In this document: piece after piece, positions 53,842-64,000 of the stretch
Layout: every line of letters begins with the position of its first letter
How positions within the stretch are numbered: position 1 is the stretch's first letter
Assembly: GCF_000204055.1 (NCBI RefSeq)
Contig: NW_006768823.1
Location: 179,064-243,063 of the forward strand
Direction: 5' to 3'
DNA: 64,000 nucleotides
From: Melampsora larici-populina 98AG31
Lineage: Eukaryota; Basidiomycota; Pucciniomycetes; Pucciniales; Melampsoraceae
The notes under the pieces: generated by a model
What the model was told of the DNA's origin: nothing
Seen by the model: only the letters and a program-made list of their open reading frames with translations
The model's database searches: none
Translations under genes and position numbers: made by a program

Positions 53842-54520
53842 TTAACCCCAAGCCGCTGTAGAACTAATCTAACCAAATTCATCAGATGAAAAAGAAATCC
53901 ATGAAAGTGGAATGAAATGATTAGTCTGATTTTTTGAATTTTTCCGGTTTCAAAGAATAGTAAATTCAAATCAAACCAAAAACACATACCTATAGTTTAC
54001 AATCAAATGTCCATCAGTTGAGAAACATTTAAATAAGTTCACGACTGTATCATCAGGCGCAGGAGAAAAAGAAGAATTGATGTAAAGAAACTTTTGAAGA
54101 CCCGAACCAAGATAACCATTGAAATGTCAGATGAGAATTGTAAATCACCGAAATTAAGAAAGAAAGAAAGAAAGAAACTAACGACTGAATCTGAAGGTTT
54201 AAGACCTAATTCTTTACGTAAGAAAGCAATGACCGTCTGAAACCGATTAGAAGCAGTGATCTTGTAAAAGTTTTGCTTCATGATCGGTGCAGCACCAGTT
54301 GCTTTGAAACGTACGACCACTGTTTATGAAGAGACCGAACCCAAAGAGTGGAAAACAGGGAAAACAAGGAAAACAGATTTGATTAGTATTTTTTGTTTGA
54401 AATTGAAAGATAGAGAGAAAGAGAAAGATCAGATTGAGTACCTTTTGATAGATCTCTTTTTTTGTAATCATCTAAAGCTTTTGTAGCTTCGATGATGATT
54501 GGATCATCAGTAGAAGACAT
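53842..54520 (-). CDS. ATG12: Ubiquitin-like autophagy protein Atg12
   Basis: Atg12 is conjugated to Atg5 by Atg7 and Atg10 and forms the E3-like complex for Atg8 lipidation. Exons 54520-54442, 54319-54183, 54090-53990 and 53863-53842 join in frame to 112 residues. Key sequence: [70 protein letters not shown], and the ending SSTAAWG with the C-terminal glycine required for conjugation. The last exon encodes only seven residues. Its acceptor (53864-53866, tag) is the one that restores the family ending. The N-terminal extension is short. Identity is very secure. Confidence 0.95.
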
Positions 54521-54784
54521 TTGTAGTTTGAACGAAGTCAGTGAGACTCTGATTCAGACTCAGACTCAGAGTGGTGAAGTGAAAGTCATGAGAATGGTAA
54601 AGTGAGTTTAGTAAAATAGTTTTGGACTACAGACTACAGTTTAAGTGGATTTGATTTGATCTGATTTGATTTAAATCCAGTTGACCGTCTCTTCACTCTT
54701 CAATCTTGATCGAGACATCATCAACTTAAACTAATCAATCAACCATCAACCATCAACCATCAATCATCAAATATCAATCTCAAG
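54521..54784. promoter_or_regulatory. Shared promoter region of divergent ATG12 and TPD3
   Basis: Only 264 bp separate the two start codons, which point away from each other. The interval has direct repeats (gactctgattcagactcagactcagag, and repeated aaccatcaa and atcaatc) and CT/AT-rich leader sequence. No TATA box is obvious. A shared regulatory region is inferred from spacing only. Confidence 0.5.
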
Positions 54785-57386
54785 ATGATGGCTGAACCTC
54801 AACATATGAACGTACCACCTTTCGATCCAAGTCTCATTCATCATTCTGGTTTAGCTAATTTACATCCTTTAGCAGTTTAGTACTACTCTTCATTCGATCA
54901 TCACTCATCATTCTCCTGACTTACAACTCATCTCATTCGATCTATTTCTTGGATTCAGATTCTCATTGATGAACTCAAATCTGATGATGTAGCTTCTAGG
55001 CTTACATCTATTCATCGATTAACTACTATTGCTTTAGCTCTTGGACCTCAACGAACACGTGAAGAATTATTACCTTTTATTCATGAAGGTCTAGATGATG
55101 AAGAGTTGAGTTCGATTCTACTTCTTCTCTTTCGCACTCACTATCACTAATCTAAATTTCATTTGGTCACTTTCTCGATCTTCAGTGAAGTATTGCTTGC
55201 TGTGGCTGGAGAGCTGAATGCAGCCTTTGTTGAATACCTTGGTGGACCTGACTATGCTCATCTCTTGTTAGTGCCCTTGGAGAACCTGGCATCAGTCGAA
55301 GAAACCTTGGTTCGGGATAAGGTAAAATGACCATTCATCTGATCGTATCTTCTCACCTATCATCCATTTAGCTTGACTGATATGTAATCTATCTTCCCAC
55401 TGGACTTCTTCTAGGCTGCCGAATCTGCCACACAAGTTGCCGGTGTACTTTCTCCAGCGCAGATCGAAGAATTTTATGTACCCGCTATGAAAAGGCTAAG
55501 TGTAGCCGAATGGTTCACCAGTCGATCAGTAAATCCTCTTCGATTTCGAATTTGATCTTTTTTCCCACTACCCATGAATCTGAATCGTCTTTCTTGGTCA
55601 TGAAAACAGACTGCTACAGCTCTCTATGCACCTGCTTACCAGAAAGCCACAGACACTACCAAAGATGAGATGCGCCGGATGTATGCTGCTCTTTGTACTG
55701 ATGAAACACCTATGGTCAGGCGAGCGGCTGCCAAAGAGCTTGGGGTAAGTGACAAATTCCTTCTCTTTCCTCCATCGCTCGCAGCCTTTCCGATGATCAC
55801 CATCCTTTATACAGATCTCTAATTGAACATATAATTTATATTCTTGAACTCATCTCAACCAAACTAATCTCGTACATCCATCTCGCTTTGGGACATTTAA
55901 CTTCAGCCCTTTGCCAAGGTTCTACCACAGAACTACCTAGTCTCAGATGCAATTCCTGTCTTTCGAAAACTAGCAGCGGACGATCAAGATTCGGTCCGAC
56001 TGTTGACAGTGGATGCCTTGATCGCAATAGCATGCTCATTACCGGACAAGGCGATTTGTAAACAACAGCTCGGTCCTACTATGAAAGCTATGGTTAGCGA
56101 CAAGAGTTGGAGAGTACGTTATATGATTGCGGATCATTTCGTCCAACTCGCGGAAGGAGCTGGTGAGGATGTCATCCGGGAGGAACTCGTTGGTGCCTTT
56201 GTACACCTCTTGAAAGATAATGAGGCAGAGGTACGCACTGCAGCTGCGGGACAGATACCAGGTGAGGCATACTCTCCATCATCTACACGTTATGCACCTC
56301 TGGATGATTGGCTGACGTAATGTGGCATTGTAGGATTTTGTAAACTCATTGACCGAGAGGTGATTCTATCGCGGATCTTGATTTGTGTCCGAGAGCTTGC
56401 ATCAGATACATCACAATATGTCCGTGCTGCCTTGGCAAATCAAGTAGCTGGACTTGCCCCACTTTTGGGCAAGGAGGCTACAACTGAACAACTTCTCCCA
56501 CTCTTTCTTCAATTGTTAAAAGATGATTTTGCCGATGTTAGACTTAACATTATCTCGAAAATTGAGCAGGTCAATGATGGTGGGTCCCTTGTCTTTTCAA
56601 TCTCATAACTTTTGAAGAAGTCACTCATTTGTTCACCCTATTGACTAACTCGACTTATCTTCATCAGTGATCGGAATTGAACTTCTCTCTCAAGCTCTTT
56701 TGCCTGCAATCATGGAACTATCTGAAGACAAACAGTGGAGAGTCCGACAGGCGATCATTGAATACATTCCATTATTGGCTACTCAACTAGGAGTGTCATT
56801 TTTCGATGAACAATTGGCAGACTTATGTATGAGCTGGCTAAATGATGCAGTCTATAGCATCCGAGAATCAGCAACCATCAATTTGAAGAAACTGACAGAA
56901 GTGTTCGGTGTCGAATGGGCCAAGACGGCTATCCTTCCAAAGGTCTTGGCTATGGCCAGCGATTCAAATTATTTACATCGAATGACTACTATCTTTGCTA
57001 TTCGGGTGGGTTTTAAATCCTCATCTTCCCTTTTAACATTGTGACTAAATTTTGATTGGCGGATGTTTTTTCAGACTATGGCACCAGCATTAGATGTAGA
57101 AGTGATCAAAGGACCGATCCTAGATACAGTGATTGGATTAGTATCAGATCCGATTCCCAACATTCGATTCAATGTAGCCAAAGCATTTCAAACGCTTGCT
57201 ACAACGATTGCAGGACAACCAGGTGGTAAAGAAGTAGCAGGAGAACGAATCTTACCTAGTTTAGCTAAATTAAGAGACGATAGTGATGCAGATGTTAGAT
57301 TCTTTGCAGAAGAAGCTATGAGTGAAACTGCGGCGGTTGCATCGGGTGAACAAGCTGGAGCTAGAGATACGTTGATGAAATCATGA
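54785..57386 (+). CDS. TPD3: PP2A scaffold subunit A (PR65/Tpd3), HEAT-repeat protein
   Basis: The scaffold of protein phosphatase 2A holds catalytic and regulatory subunits. Nine exons: 54785-54874, 54959-55104, 55186-55321, 55415-55528, 55610-55744, 55907-56261, 56334-56579, 56668-57005 and 57075-57386, in frame, 623 residues, against 589 in human and 635 in yeast. HEAT repeats run through the protein, for example [103 protein letters not shown] and [17 protein letters not shown]. The repeated (D/S)xxxxVR pattern is the PR65 signature. Two ATGs are adjacent at the start (54785 and 54788). The C-terminal 30 residues are a short acidic/Ser tail. Confidence is high. Confidence 0.95.
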
Positions 57387-58955
57387 ATTACAGTTTGATT
57401 TGATTATTTTTGTTTTGTTGATTTGGAAGAAAAAAAAGTAGAGGTGATGGTGGTTTTGAGGATTTCTTAATGTTTTCTTTTTTTCTTTGTAATGTGATGA
57501 AGTGTGTGTGCGTGTGTGTGTTTTTTTTTCATAAAATTGTTTTTACATGATTTTTTTTTGTGAAGAAAAAAAAAACTTTCATTTTTTTTCTCAAATTTCT
57601 TTATCTCTATTTTTATTTCTATCTCTCTCTCTCTCTCTTACATACTTTTGCACCTTATCTTGACTGATTTTCAAATTAGGATAAGAAATATATTCACAAA
57701 AAAATAAGTTGAGAAGGTTTTGGTTTTTCCAAAGTTTGTTTATTAAGGTTTGTTTTGATTTGTGTTTTCAAAAAAAAATTTAAAAAAATTTTTTTTTTAT
57801 GAAGGAGTGAGATTAAATTAGATCATTTGTCTTCTGAAAAAGGAAATTGAAAGGGAGAGAGAGAAGGATAGAGGAAGTAAGATTTGAAAATTGTGGATTT
57901 ATGTAAACTAAAGGGATGATTATATTTTGAATTGAGGATTTGATACAGCTGTTTCAAAAAAAATGTGGCTATTGTTGTTATTTATTTTATTTTTTCATAT
58001 CTGTGGTTTTCAATCTAGTAAGAAAAGCACGGAAATGGCCAAGAATGAAGGCCAAGGTTGAATCACATTGCTTGGCCAAACCCAGCTTCAACCCAAAGAA
58101 TTTAGAGGAAAAAGTCAATGATATCAGGTGCAATAAGTTGGAAAATGGTTTTTAAGTTACTAATAATTGATTTGAAGGTTCAAGAAGGTTAAAATGTGAG
58201 ATAGGAGGGATATATTAGTCAGCAAGAACTTTGATCATGAGGATTGATAAAGGAGGAGTGAAATTATTCAAGAGAAAGGGAAATTTGAGGATGGTAAACA
58301 AGGGCACTACACCACAGGGTAACTTTTTGTTGGAATACAAGCAAAAAATTGGTCCTGTCAAAATCTGGCTGGTTGGCCTGGAAAGAGAACAACCAGTCTT
58401 TTGGCGAGCAGAAGATGGTAAGAGGAAGTGTTCTCAAGGAACGTAAAACCAGAGGCTATGAAGTTAAGGTTCAGTTTTCACGTTTGCCTCCATAGATGTG
58501 GTTCTAGGCATCCCTGTTTTATTCTGACAACAGGAGAGCTCCTAGAATCCATTCTTTGGTCTGGGAGCTCCTCTCCATCTTCCTCAACATTGATGCCTTA
58601 ACCCACAAGGGGTGGATGGTGTGGCTATGGGAGGGAACAAAGAGGTTCACTCAATCAGCTCGCCAATGATTTGTGAGGGTTGGGTATGCAAAAGAGTACT
58701 CAAGGCTCAGTAAAAATGGCAAGGTAGGTTTGTGATTTTATATAATTAAGGTTAAATTTCATATATAATGTAATTACAATAAAATTATAAAGAAAAGAAA
58801 GGATGAGGGAGAGGGGAACTGGCCTGTTTGGGTAAATCCAGACAGGCTACAGTTAAATGACTCCTGAAGAGGAGATTATTATTATTAAGAATATGAAAGC
58901 TGGATCCAGGGCTTTCCTTCAATCTTCAAAGGGACTGATTGGAGAGTGAGGTATA
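57387..58955. other. Low-complexity 3' flank and gene-free interval
   Basis: 57440-57850 is dominated by T/A runs, a (GT)n stretch near 57507 and a (CT)n stretch near 57620. From 57960 to 58900 short ORFs (71 codons each at 57940-58155 and 58231-58446) lack motifs. No gene is called. Confidence 0.5.
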
Positions 58956-59160
58956 GAGTCACTAGTCCGGTTGTTATAAAGTCACCAACTTATGGTTATT
59001 CAAAAGGTACACCAACCTGAGAGTTGATATAGGTCACTAACCTACGGTTGTTCAGAAGGTACACCAACCTGTGAGTTGATATAGGTCACTAACCTGTAGT
59101 TGTTCAAGAGGTAACTAACCTTGAAGTTAATTGGGAGGTCACTAACCTAGAAATGATCTA
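58956..59160. repeat. Tandem repeat, unit 52-53 bp
   Basis: The block ggtcactaacct(a/g)(c/t)(g/a)gttgttca(g/a)(a/g)aggtac recurs with starts near 58980, 59032, 59084 and 59137. Older, more degenerate units flank these. It has no coding meaning that I can see. Confidence 0.75.
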
Positions 59161-59477
59161 CTTAGGGAAAGTAGAGGATCCAAAGAATGAAGGAAGAGAC
59201 TACTTTATCTTTTAGTCAGGAAGCTGCTTTAAAGATATGAAGTGAATCACTAGTCTTATGATTATAAGACTTTTGATTATGTACTTCAAATGAACTTTAA
59301 AGGGTTCTTTAAAAGAGGTATGTAATAAATTGCTTGAGGGAAAGTCCTTGAAGGCTGAGAGAGGAGGGGTTTATATACTCTCCTCTCTAAACCTAATTGT
59401 AGTGATATTTGATTGTATCATTACTGTGGTTTAGGGTTTAATGATTATTATTAATTATTATTATTATTAATATTACA
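59161..59477. other. AT-rich interval
   Basis: No gene. Runs of att/tta precede the inverted-repeat element at 59478. Confidence 0.4.
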
Positions 59478-59688
59478 TACAGCCATTCCGATATTGCTTG
59501 TCGCGCCTTTTTTGAAAAGAAAAAGTTTGTGAGCTTGAAACCTAAGTTTTAACTGGTTAAAACCTGAAATTTGGCTGTATCGCCTTGAATTACAGCCAAG
59601 TTTGAAGTTTTGAAGAGTAAAAACTTAGGTTTCACTTTTTCTTTTTCAAAACGGAGCGACAAGCAATATCGGAATGGCTGTAATTACA
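59472..59688. mobile_element. MITE with near-perfect fold-back ends (family M3)
   Basis: The element is 59478-59682 (205 bp). The first 27 bp, beginning TACAGCCATTCCGATATT, and the last 27 bp, ending AATATCGGAATGGCTGTA, are perfect inverted repeats. Weaker pairing extends inward to about 70 bp. The centre carries a second inverted pair, tggctgta/tacagcca. ATTACA flanks both sides. Alternatively the outer TA is itself the duplication and the ends start CAGCC, as in Tc1/mariner-related MITEs. Confidence 0.82.
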
Positions 59689-61352
59689 TATACGTGTTAT
59701 GTAATTTACGTAGTATAAGCATTTTAACTCTTGACACTGAGTTATGAGGTGTAATTGGTGTTTCATTACATGTTACATATGTTATTAAATGTATATGTAT
59801 ATGTAATTGATGTTTGTATATGTTTGATTATATGTTACATGTGTTTTATAAGCTGTATGTACATGTAATTAGGTTTATAAGTGAAAGTTCAATATTATAA
59901 GTTAGTTTTGGGTACATGTATATGTACCCAGGGCTGACATGATTGGTGGCATACAAACCTGTTTTGGAGACGGTCTGTAGGCTGCCAGATGGCCCATCTG
60001 GCGGCGGCAAGGCATTCTTGCCTTTTGACCGCTGCACCACTGATCATCCGGTGGTGGTTCTCCACCACCAAGAGAATCTCGTCTTCTGATGGTATTCCAT
60101 GCCTGGCATTTGACGGTATGGATTACCCTGTGGTGGACAGGATTGATTCTTATGTAATGATTGATTTGAGGGATTTGAGGGTTGCCAAGATTTTTATGAT
60201 GATTTTTAAAGGTGATCTTAAGAATACAATGATCTATAAAGATCTTATAGTGGAAATATATTGATAATAGACTTGTAGAGTGGTGAAAATGGAGGTTTTT
60301 ACTTAATTACATATGTCAAAACTTGTCAGATCAGGATGGGTGATCAGTCTTTTCACAAGGCACAAAGTGTAAAGCAAGTCCATGACAACGTACCTCAGTA
60401 TGAGTGATGAACAAAATCAGGTAGGAAGAGACGGACTTTACCCAAAGTTCCCCTGTGGGTATTTACACAATTCCGGCAGTCTTTCGTAAGCACATTGCCT
60501 ATGACCATATTTGCGCCACTGGTCAAAGTATAACTACAGAGATGAATTCTCAAGTTATACTTAAGAATGGTGCTCACCACCAACTCTCCCTCCTATGTGC
60601 CTATCTGTCTCTTGCATTTTTAAATTTTTGTCAGTCTGTTACACCCCATCCTGAATCCGTTTTCAAATTTTTCTTAACAAATATTAATATCTAATATTAA
60701 GAAGAAATTTTGTCCATCCCACCCTCCCTTCTTTTTAGGAGAGACATACCCCCCTGAGGGAGACTATGGCTCTCCATACTCACTTCTTTCTAAGGAATCT
60801 CATCTTCATGTTCTGATTTTGATAAGGTCTTTGAGTAAATAGACTCCTCATCAAAAGTTGCCAGAATGAAGATGGATTTCCTTAAAACTGGCCCTCTCTT
60901 GAACCTCTGGTTAGGAGAGGGCCTCTAGCCCATACAGTTATATCCTCAACAGGTTGAAGACCTGTCGAGGGCATAACATTTCCCAGAAAGAAAGAAAAAT
61001 GAGGAGAAATGGATAATTCAATCAATGTAGAATGTTCCATTTCATAATTTACAAACTTTACTCCACTTGTAATGAAGGATTTGTGGAAACATTATAAGAA
61101 ATCAAAGAGAATGGCGTGAATTTCAACTTTTGTGCTAACACACATGTAACAGCATTTACAACACAAAAGGTTGATTTTGTCAATCTTGACAGCTCAATTA
61201 CTCATTTATCACACATGAAAAGTAGCACTGTGTCCGTGTAGGGTTTGCTCATTGACAAGCACACACCGACTCCCTTTGAGGCAGAAAGGGAAGTTGTGCA
61301 TGCTTGTCAACAAGCAAACACTACCCGGACATGTTGTAGGTCATGTCATGCC
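59689..61352. other. Gene-free interval with a cluster of short hairpins
   Basis: No gene is supported. Four perfect stem-loops lie close together: gggtacat/atgtaccc (59910-59929), gccagatg/catctggc (59984-60002), ggcaag/cttgcc (60006-60022) and ggtggtgg/ccaccacc (60050-60069). ORFs of 62-91 codons overlap them without domain signals. A (ta)-rich patch with repeated tatatgtatatg lies at 59770-59860. Confidence 0.45.
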
Positions 61353-61739
61353 CTCAGAGCATTGCCACCAGGCAGTGCAAAATCTCCAATACAGGCTGTT
61401 TTCACCTCTTGTGGGAAAATATTTGAGCCATTGGACCGTGGAAACAGCCTGTATGGGTTACACAACGTCCAAATCTTGACCGGGAGAGTGCAAATTTGGA
61501 TGGCATACAAAAAGCCAAAGATCACCAAAATCTAAAATATTGTCTGACCTTCCCTGTTATTTTGGACGAGTTGAACAATCCTATGCTTGGATTCAAAGCA
61601 TATACTGTTTTCACCTGCCCGATTTTACATGGCCACGGTTTTGCCTACCTCTGTGCAAATCTGGCATACAGGCTGAGACCTGTCAAAAGGTCATTGTACA
61701 GAGTACTTTTTTACATGCCAGCAGTGGAGATGCTCTAAG
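61353..61739. repeat. Degenerate inverted-repeat element
   Basis: The left end ctcagagcattgccaccagg and right end cagcagtggagatgctctaa are imperfect inverted repeats about 390 bp apart. Inside, atacaggctgttttcac (near 61391) pairs with gtggaaacagcctgtat (to about 61455), with one mismatch. No target duplication was resolved. It is probably an old MITE. Confidence 0.5.
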
Positions 61740-61745
61740 ATTTGT

Positions 61746-61910
61746 GGGATACAAAGTCAAAACTGGGATTTTTTTCCCAGTTTCCCAGTTTTTGTTTTTG
61801 GCTGTGTTTGGAACTTTCCCACGTTCTCCCAGTTTCCCAGTTTGTGTTTTTGGCTGTATTTTGAAAACTGGGAAACTGGAAAAAAACTCCCAGTTTTAAC
61901 TTTGTATCCC
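61746..61910. mobile_element. MITE with GGGATACAAAGT inverted ends (family M4)
   Basis: The left end GGGATACAAAGTCAAAACTGGGA and right end, inverted, GGGATACAAAGTTAAAACTGGGA match for about 48 bp, continuing through ttttttcccagtttcccagttt. The 165-bp element contains repeated cccagttt units and ggctgt(g/a)tttt. No clear target duplication. Confidence 0.75.
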
Positions 61911-61938
61911 CTAATTGCTCAGAATCATGAGATCTACA

Positions 61939-62174
61939 CACTGCAAATATAATGTATTTTTCCAAGGTGAAAAATGATTACATTTATTCTACAAAATAAT
62001 CAATTCTGCATTAATTCTGCATTAATTCTGCATTAATTCTACATTTTTCTGCATTAATTCTGCATTTTTCTGCATTTTTCTGCATTAATTCTGCATTAAT
62101 TCTGCATTATTAATCATTTTGTGCATTAAACTCGATCATTTTTCACCTTGGAAAATTACATTATCTTTGCAGTG
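61939..62174. mobile_element. Inverted-repeat element with a minisatellite core
   Basis: The ends CACTGCAAA (61939) and TTTGCAGTG (to 62174) are perfect inverses and continue as an imperfect ~65-bp inverted repeat including ttttccaaggtgaaaaatga. The centre (about 61998-62110) is a tandem array of ttctgcattaa and ttctgcattt units. CA-TG ends resemble hAT elements, but flanking 8-mers do not match. Confidence 0.72.
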
Positions 62175-62589
62175 ACAAGATGAGTGTAGTAATTCAAAAT
62201 TGGAGTGCTTTATAAAAAATGGTAATTCTAAAATTGGTTTTTCTGTGTGTGTGTGTAGGTTTGTGTGCTGAACCCTTCAAAGTCACTTGATATCAGAATC
62301 ATGTTTTTGCACAATACAAGAGTGGTGACAGGCTAAAATTTGTATGAGGAAAATTTGAAAAGCTTGGAGAAGCTCGGCTGAATTTATTTCAAGGTTTCAC
62401 ATTGTTTAGAGCCCTCAAAAAGGGATTTCAAGCAAAACCACTTGAAAAATTTTCCAGTCTCTGGCCAAACTTGGGGCATAGCCCCCAAGCCCATCTTTGA
62501 GAGCAGTTGTGGTTGCATTGGAAGTCAGGCTGAGCCCTGGACCCAAATCCCTGACACTCCCGCCCCCAAACCCTTGGAGCAAGGGTTTT
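62175..62589. other. Gene-free interval
   Basis: A short (gt)n run is present near 62243 and a C-rich stretch (ccctggacccaaatccctg) near 62530. No gene or element ends are seen. Confidence 0.4.
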
Positions 62590-62805
62590 TTTAAAGTGCT
62601 ACTTGGCTTTAATTGCATACAACACTAACTAAACAAGTTAAATAAGAGAGAGACAAGTTTACCTTTGAGGATTGGCCATCTAGTAGGAGCAAGTGAATTT
62701 GTTGACTTTTTGGACATCTGTGGATTAACTATTTTTTTGACATTTGTCTTATCACTTTTGGATTTTTCTCTTCCAAGAATCTTTAGAAATGAATAATTTT
62801 CACAG
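62590..62805 (+). repeat. Dispersed repeat, copy B
   Basis: It aligns with 420-640 in the same orientation, with scattered substitutions and short indels. See copy A. The match is most convincing from aaagtgc through ggccatctagt and again at ggtttccatcc. Confidence 0.6.
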
Positions 62806-64000
62806 GTTTCCATCCTTGAGGATTTTGGATCACTTGTAAATGTGCTGACTCAGGATCTATAAATGGCTCAAATTCACTTCTAAGAATATTGATTAGGGGT
62901 AGATTAGAACTCTCTGTGAGCAAATGTTAAGAGAGTATCTGGAGTGTTTTGATTGTGGATAAGATTGAATTAATTAAGTCTCCTTTTGGTTTGGTTGTAA
63001 TGTATGAGACTTATTCCAGACTTGAGTCAAGTAAGGGAGTAGGATGATCTAGAATGTTGGAGTATGTGTGGGTGGCTAGCCTTGTTTTTTGATCTTTGAT
63101 GAATTAGAATCCAGTTCTCCAAGTTGAATGCTGAAAGTGGATCGAGTTTAAAATTAGGTGGAATGATCTAGTCTACTTGCAGTTTTTGATTTTGAGATTG
63201 ATTGGTTTGAAATTTGAAGCCTGAATGAGAATTGATAAGTAGATGAAGAAGTTGAATGAGTTTGATTGGATTGGTTTGAGATTAATTGAATATGATTTAT
63301 GGGAAAAAAGTTGAAGAAAACTTGAATATTTTAAGATATTCGAAAGAAAAGACTTTACATAAGCTTGGGAACGAATTAGAACATCATCAAGGATTCACAA
63401 GTTTAACTTTGACTAGAATAGTAGATAAATACTCATCCTCATACACTCACTACTCAACTCACTCATAATAAGATGCCAAGTCAGTCTGATCAAATGGACC
63501 CCTCAAGTTGAACATTTTAGAATTTTAATACCAGAAAAGAGTGTCTGTTGGATATCATCTCATTCAATCGATTTAACAAACAAACGAATCAATCTACCAA
63601 TCAAACTTGACTATTCACAACTTTCTACGAATTCCAATTTACGCTAACACAGATCGACTAAAATTAGAAAAACTCATTATTCTCAATTCTCAAATCAAAC
63701 TCGCTTCGTTCCGACTACATATAGACCCGTCGCCTCTTAATCTGCCAATACTTTCGGTCACGCTTCTCACACCTGGATTTCTTCAAAACTCCTTTTCTAG
63801 ACTCACTGTCCTTGGGCTGATTCTTCGGGACAGACACACTTTTGACCACCCCAGGGATCTCTTCAAAGCTTAATTCTATACATCCCAGACACTGGTCACC
63901 ATCTCTGTCGAGTTACGTTACTTAGGAAGAGCAATCAGTTGAGAAACTAGGACCTGCAACTGTTCTTACTCACTGTTTACACCCCGGCCTTGCTTCAATA
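62806..64000. other. Right-edge sequence; no gene identified
   Basis: AT-rich DNA with short ORFs (60 codons at 63286, 88 codons at 63607). The latter starts MTIHNFLRIPIYANTDRLKL; I do not recognise it and it may be a chance frame or a first exon of a gene that continues beyond the window. Confidence 0.35.

Noticed and set aside
61245..62110. CRISPR-like array in the ttctgcatt repeats
   Set aside because: Units are contiguous with no spacers and the genome is eukaryotic. It is a minisatellite.

Overview
This window looks like nuclear DNA of a basidiomycete fungus, most likely a rust (Pucciniales). That assignment is inference. It rests on AT-rich sequence, genes broken by many 60-100 bp GT-AG introns, single-copy eukaryotic housekeeping genes, and a heavy load of fungal-type transposable elements. 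No bacterial or organellar feature is visible.

Layout. The first 14.5 kb is a transposon nest. A non-LTR retrotransposon (LINE) lies on the minus strand, with its 3' half at 1.1-3.0 kb and its 5' half at 12.5-14.4 kb. Between the halves sit a full-length Ty3/gypsy chromovirus (2993-9038) and a decayed hAT transposase (9.8-12.4 kb). From 16.9 to 38.9 kb is a gene-rich island: a four-RRM RNA-binding protein, a small four-exon orphan gene, ATG7, MMM1, two tandem glycosyltransferase paralogues, mitochondrial ribosomal protein uL3m, and an adenylation-carrier (NRPS-like) enzyme that ends before any reductase domain. From 38.9 to 53.6 kb is a second transposon nest. It holds a tRNA-headed SINE-like sequence, several miniature inverted-repeat elements (MITEs), and a pogo-like DNA transposon (43354-51437) into which a second chromovirus (43398-49405, minus strand) has inserted. 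ATG12 and the PP2A scaffold subunit TPD3 follow at 53.8-57.4 kb, head to head across 264 bp. The last 6.6 kb has no recognised gene. It holds tandem repeats and at least four different inverted-repeat elements.

How the genes relate. ATG7 (the E1 enzyme) and ATG12 (the ubiquitin-like protein it activates) act in the same conjugation pathway and lie about 30 kb apart. MMM1 belongs to the ER-mitochondria tether and uL3m to the mitochondrial ribosome. The two glycosyltransferases share every intron position and their 3' flanks, so they are a recent segmental duplication.

The strongest novel signals are in the two chromoviruses. Both have a conserved A_AAA_AAT slippery heptamer six bases upstream of a stem-loop that spans the gag stop codon and shows a compensatory base pair, which indicates programmed -1 frameshifting. 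Both also have ten bases of self-complementarity between the LTR and the primer-binding site, as in Tf1-type self-priming. Both keep a conserved gag reading frame upstream of the first ATG.
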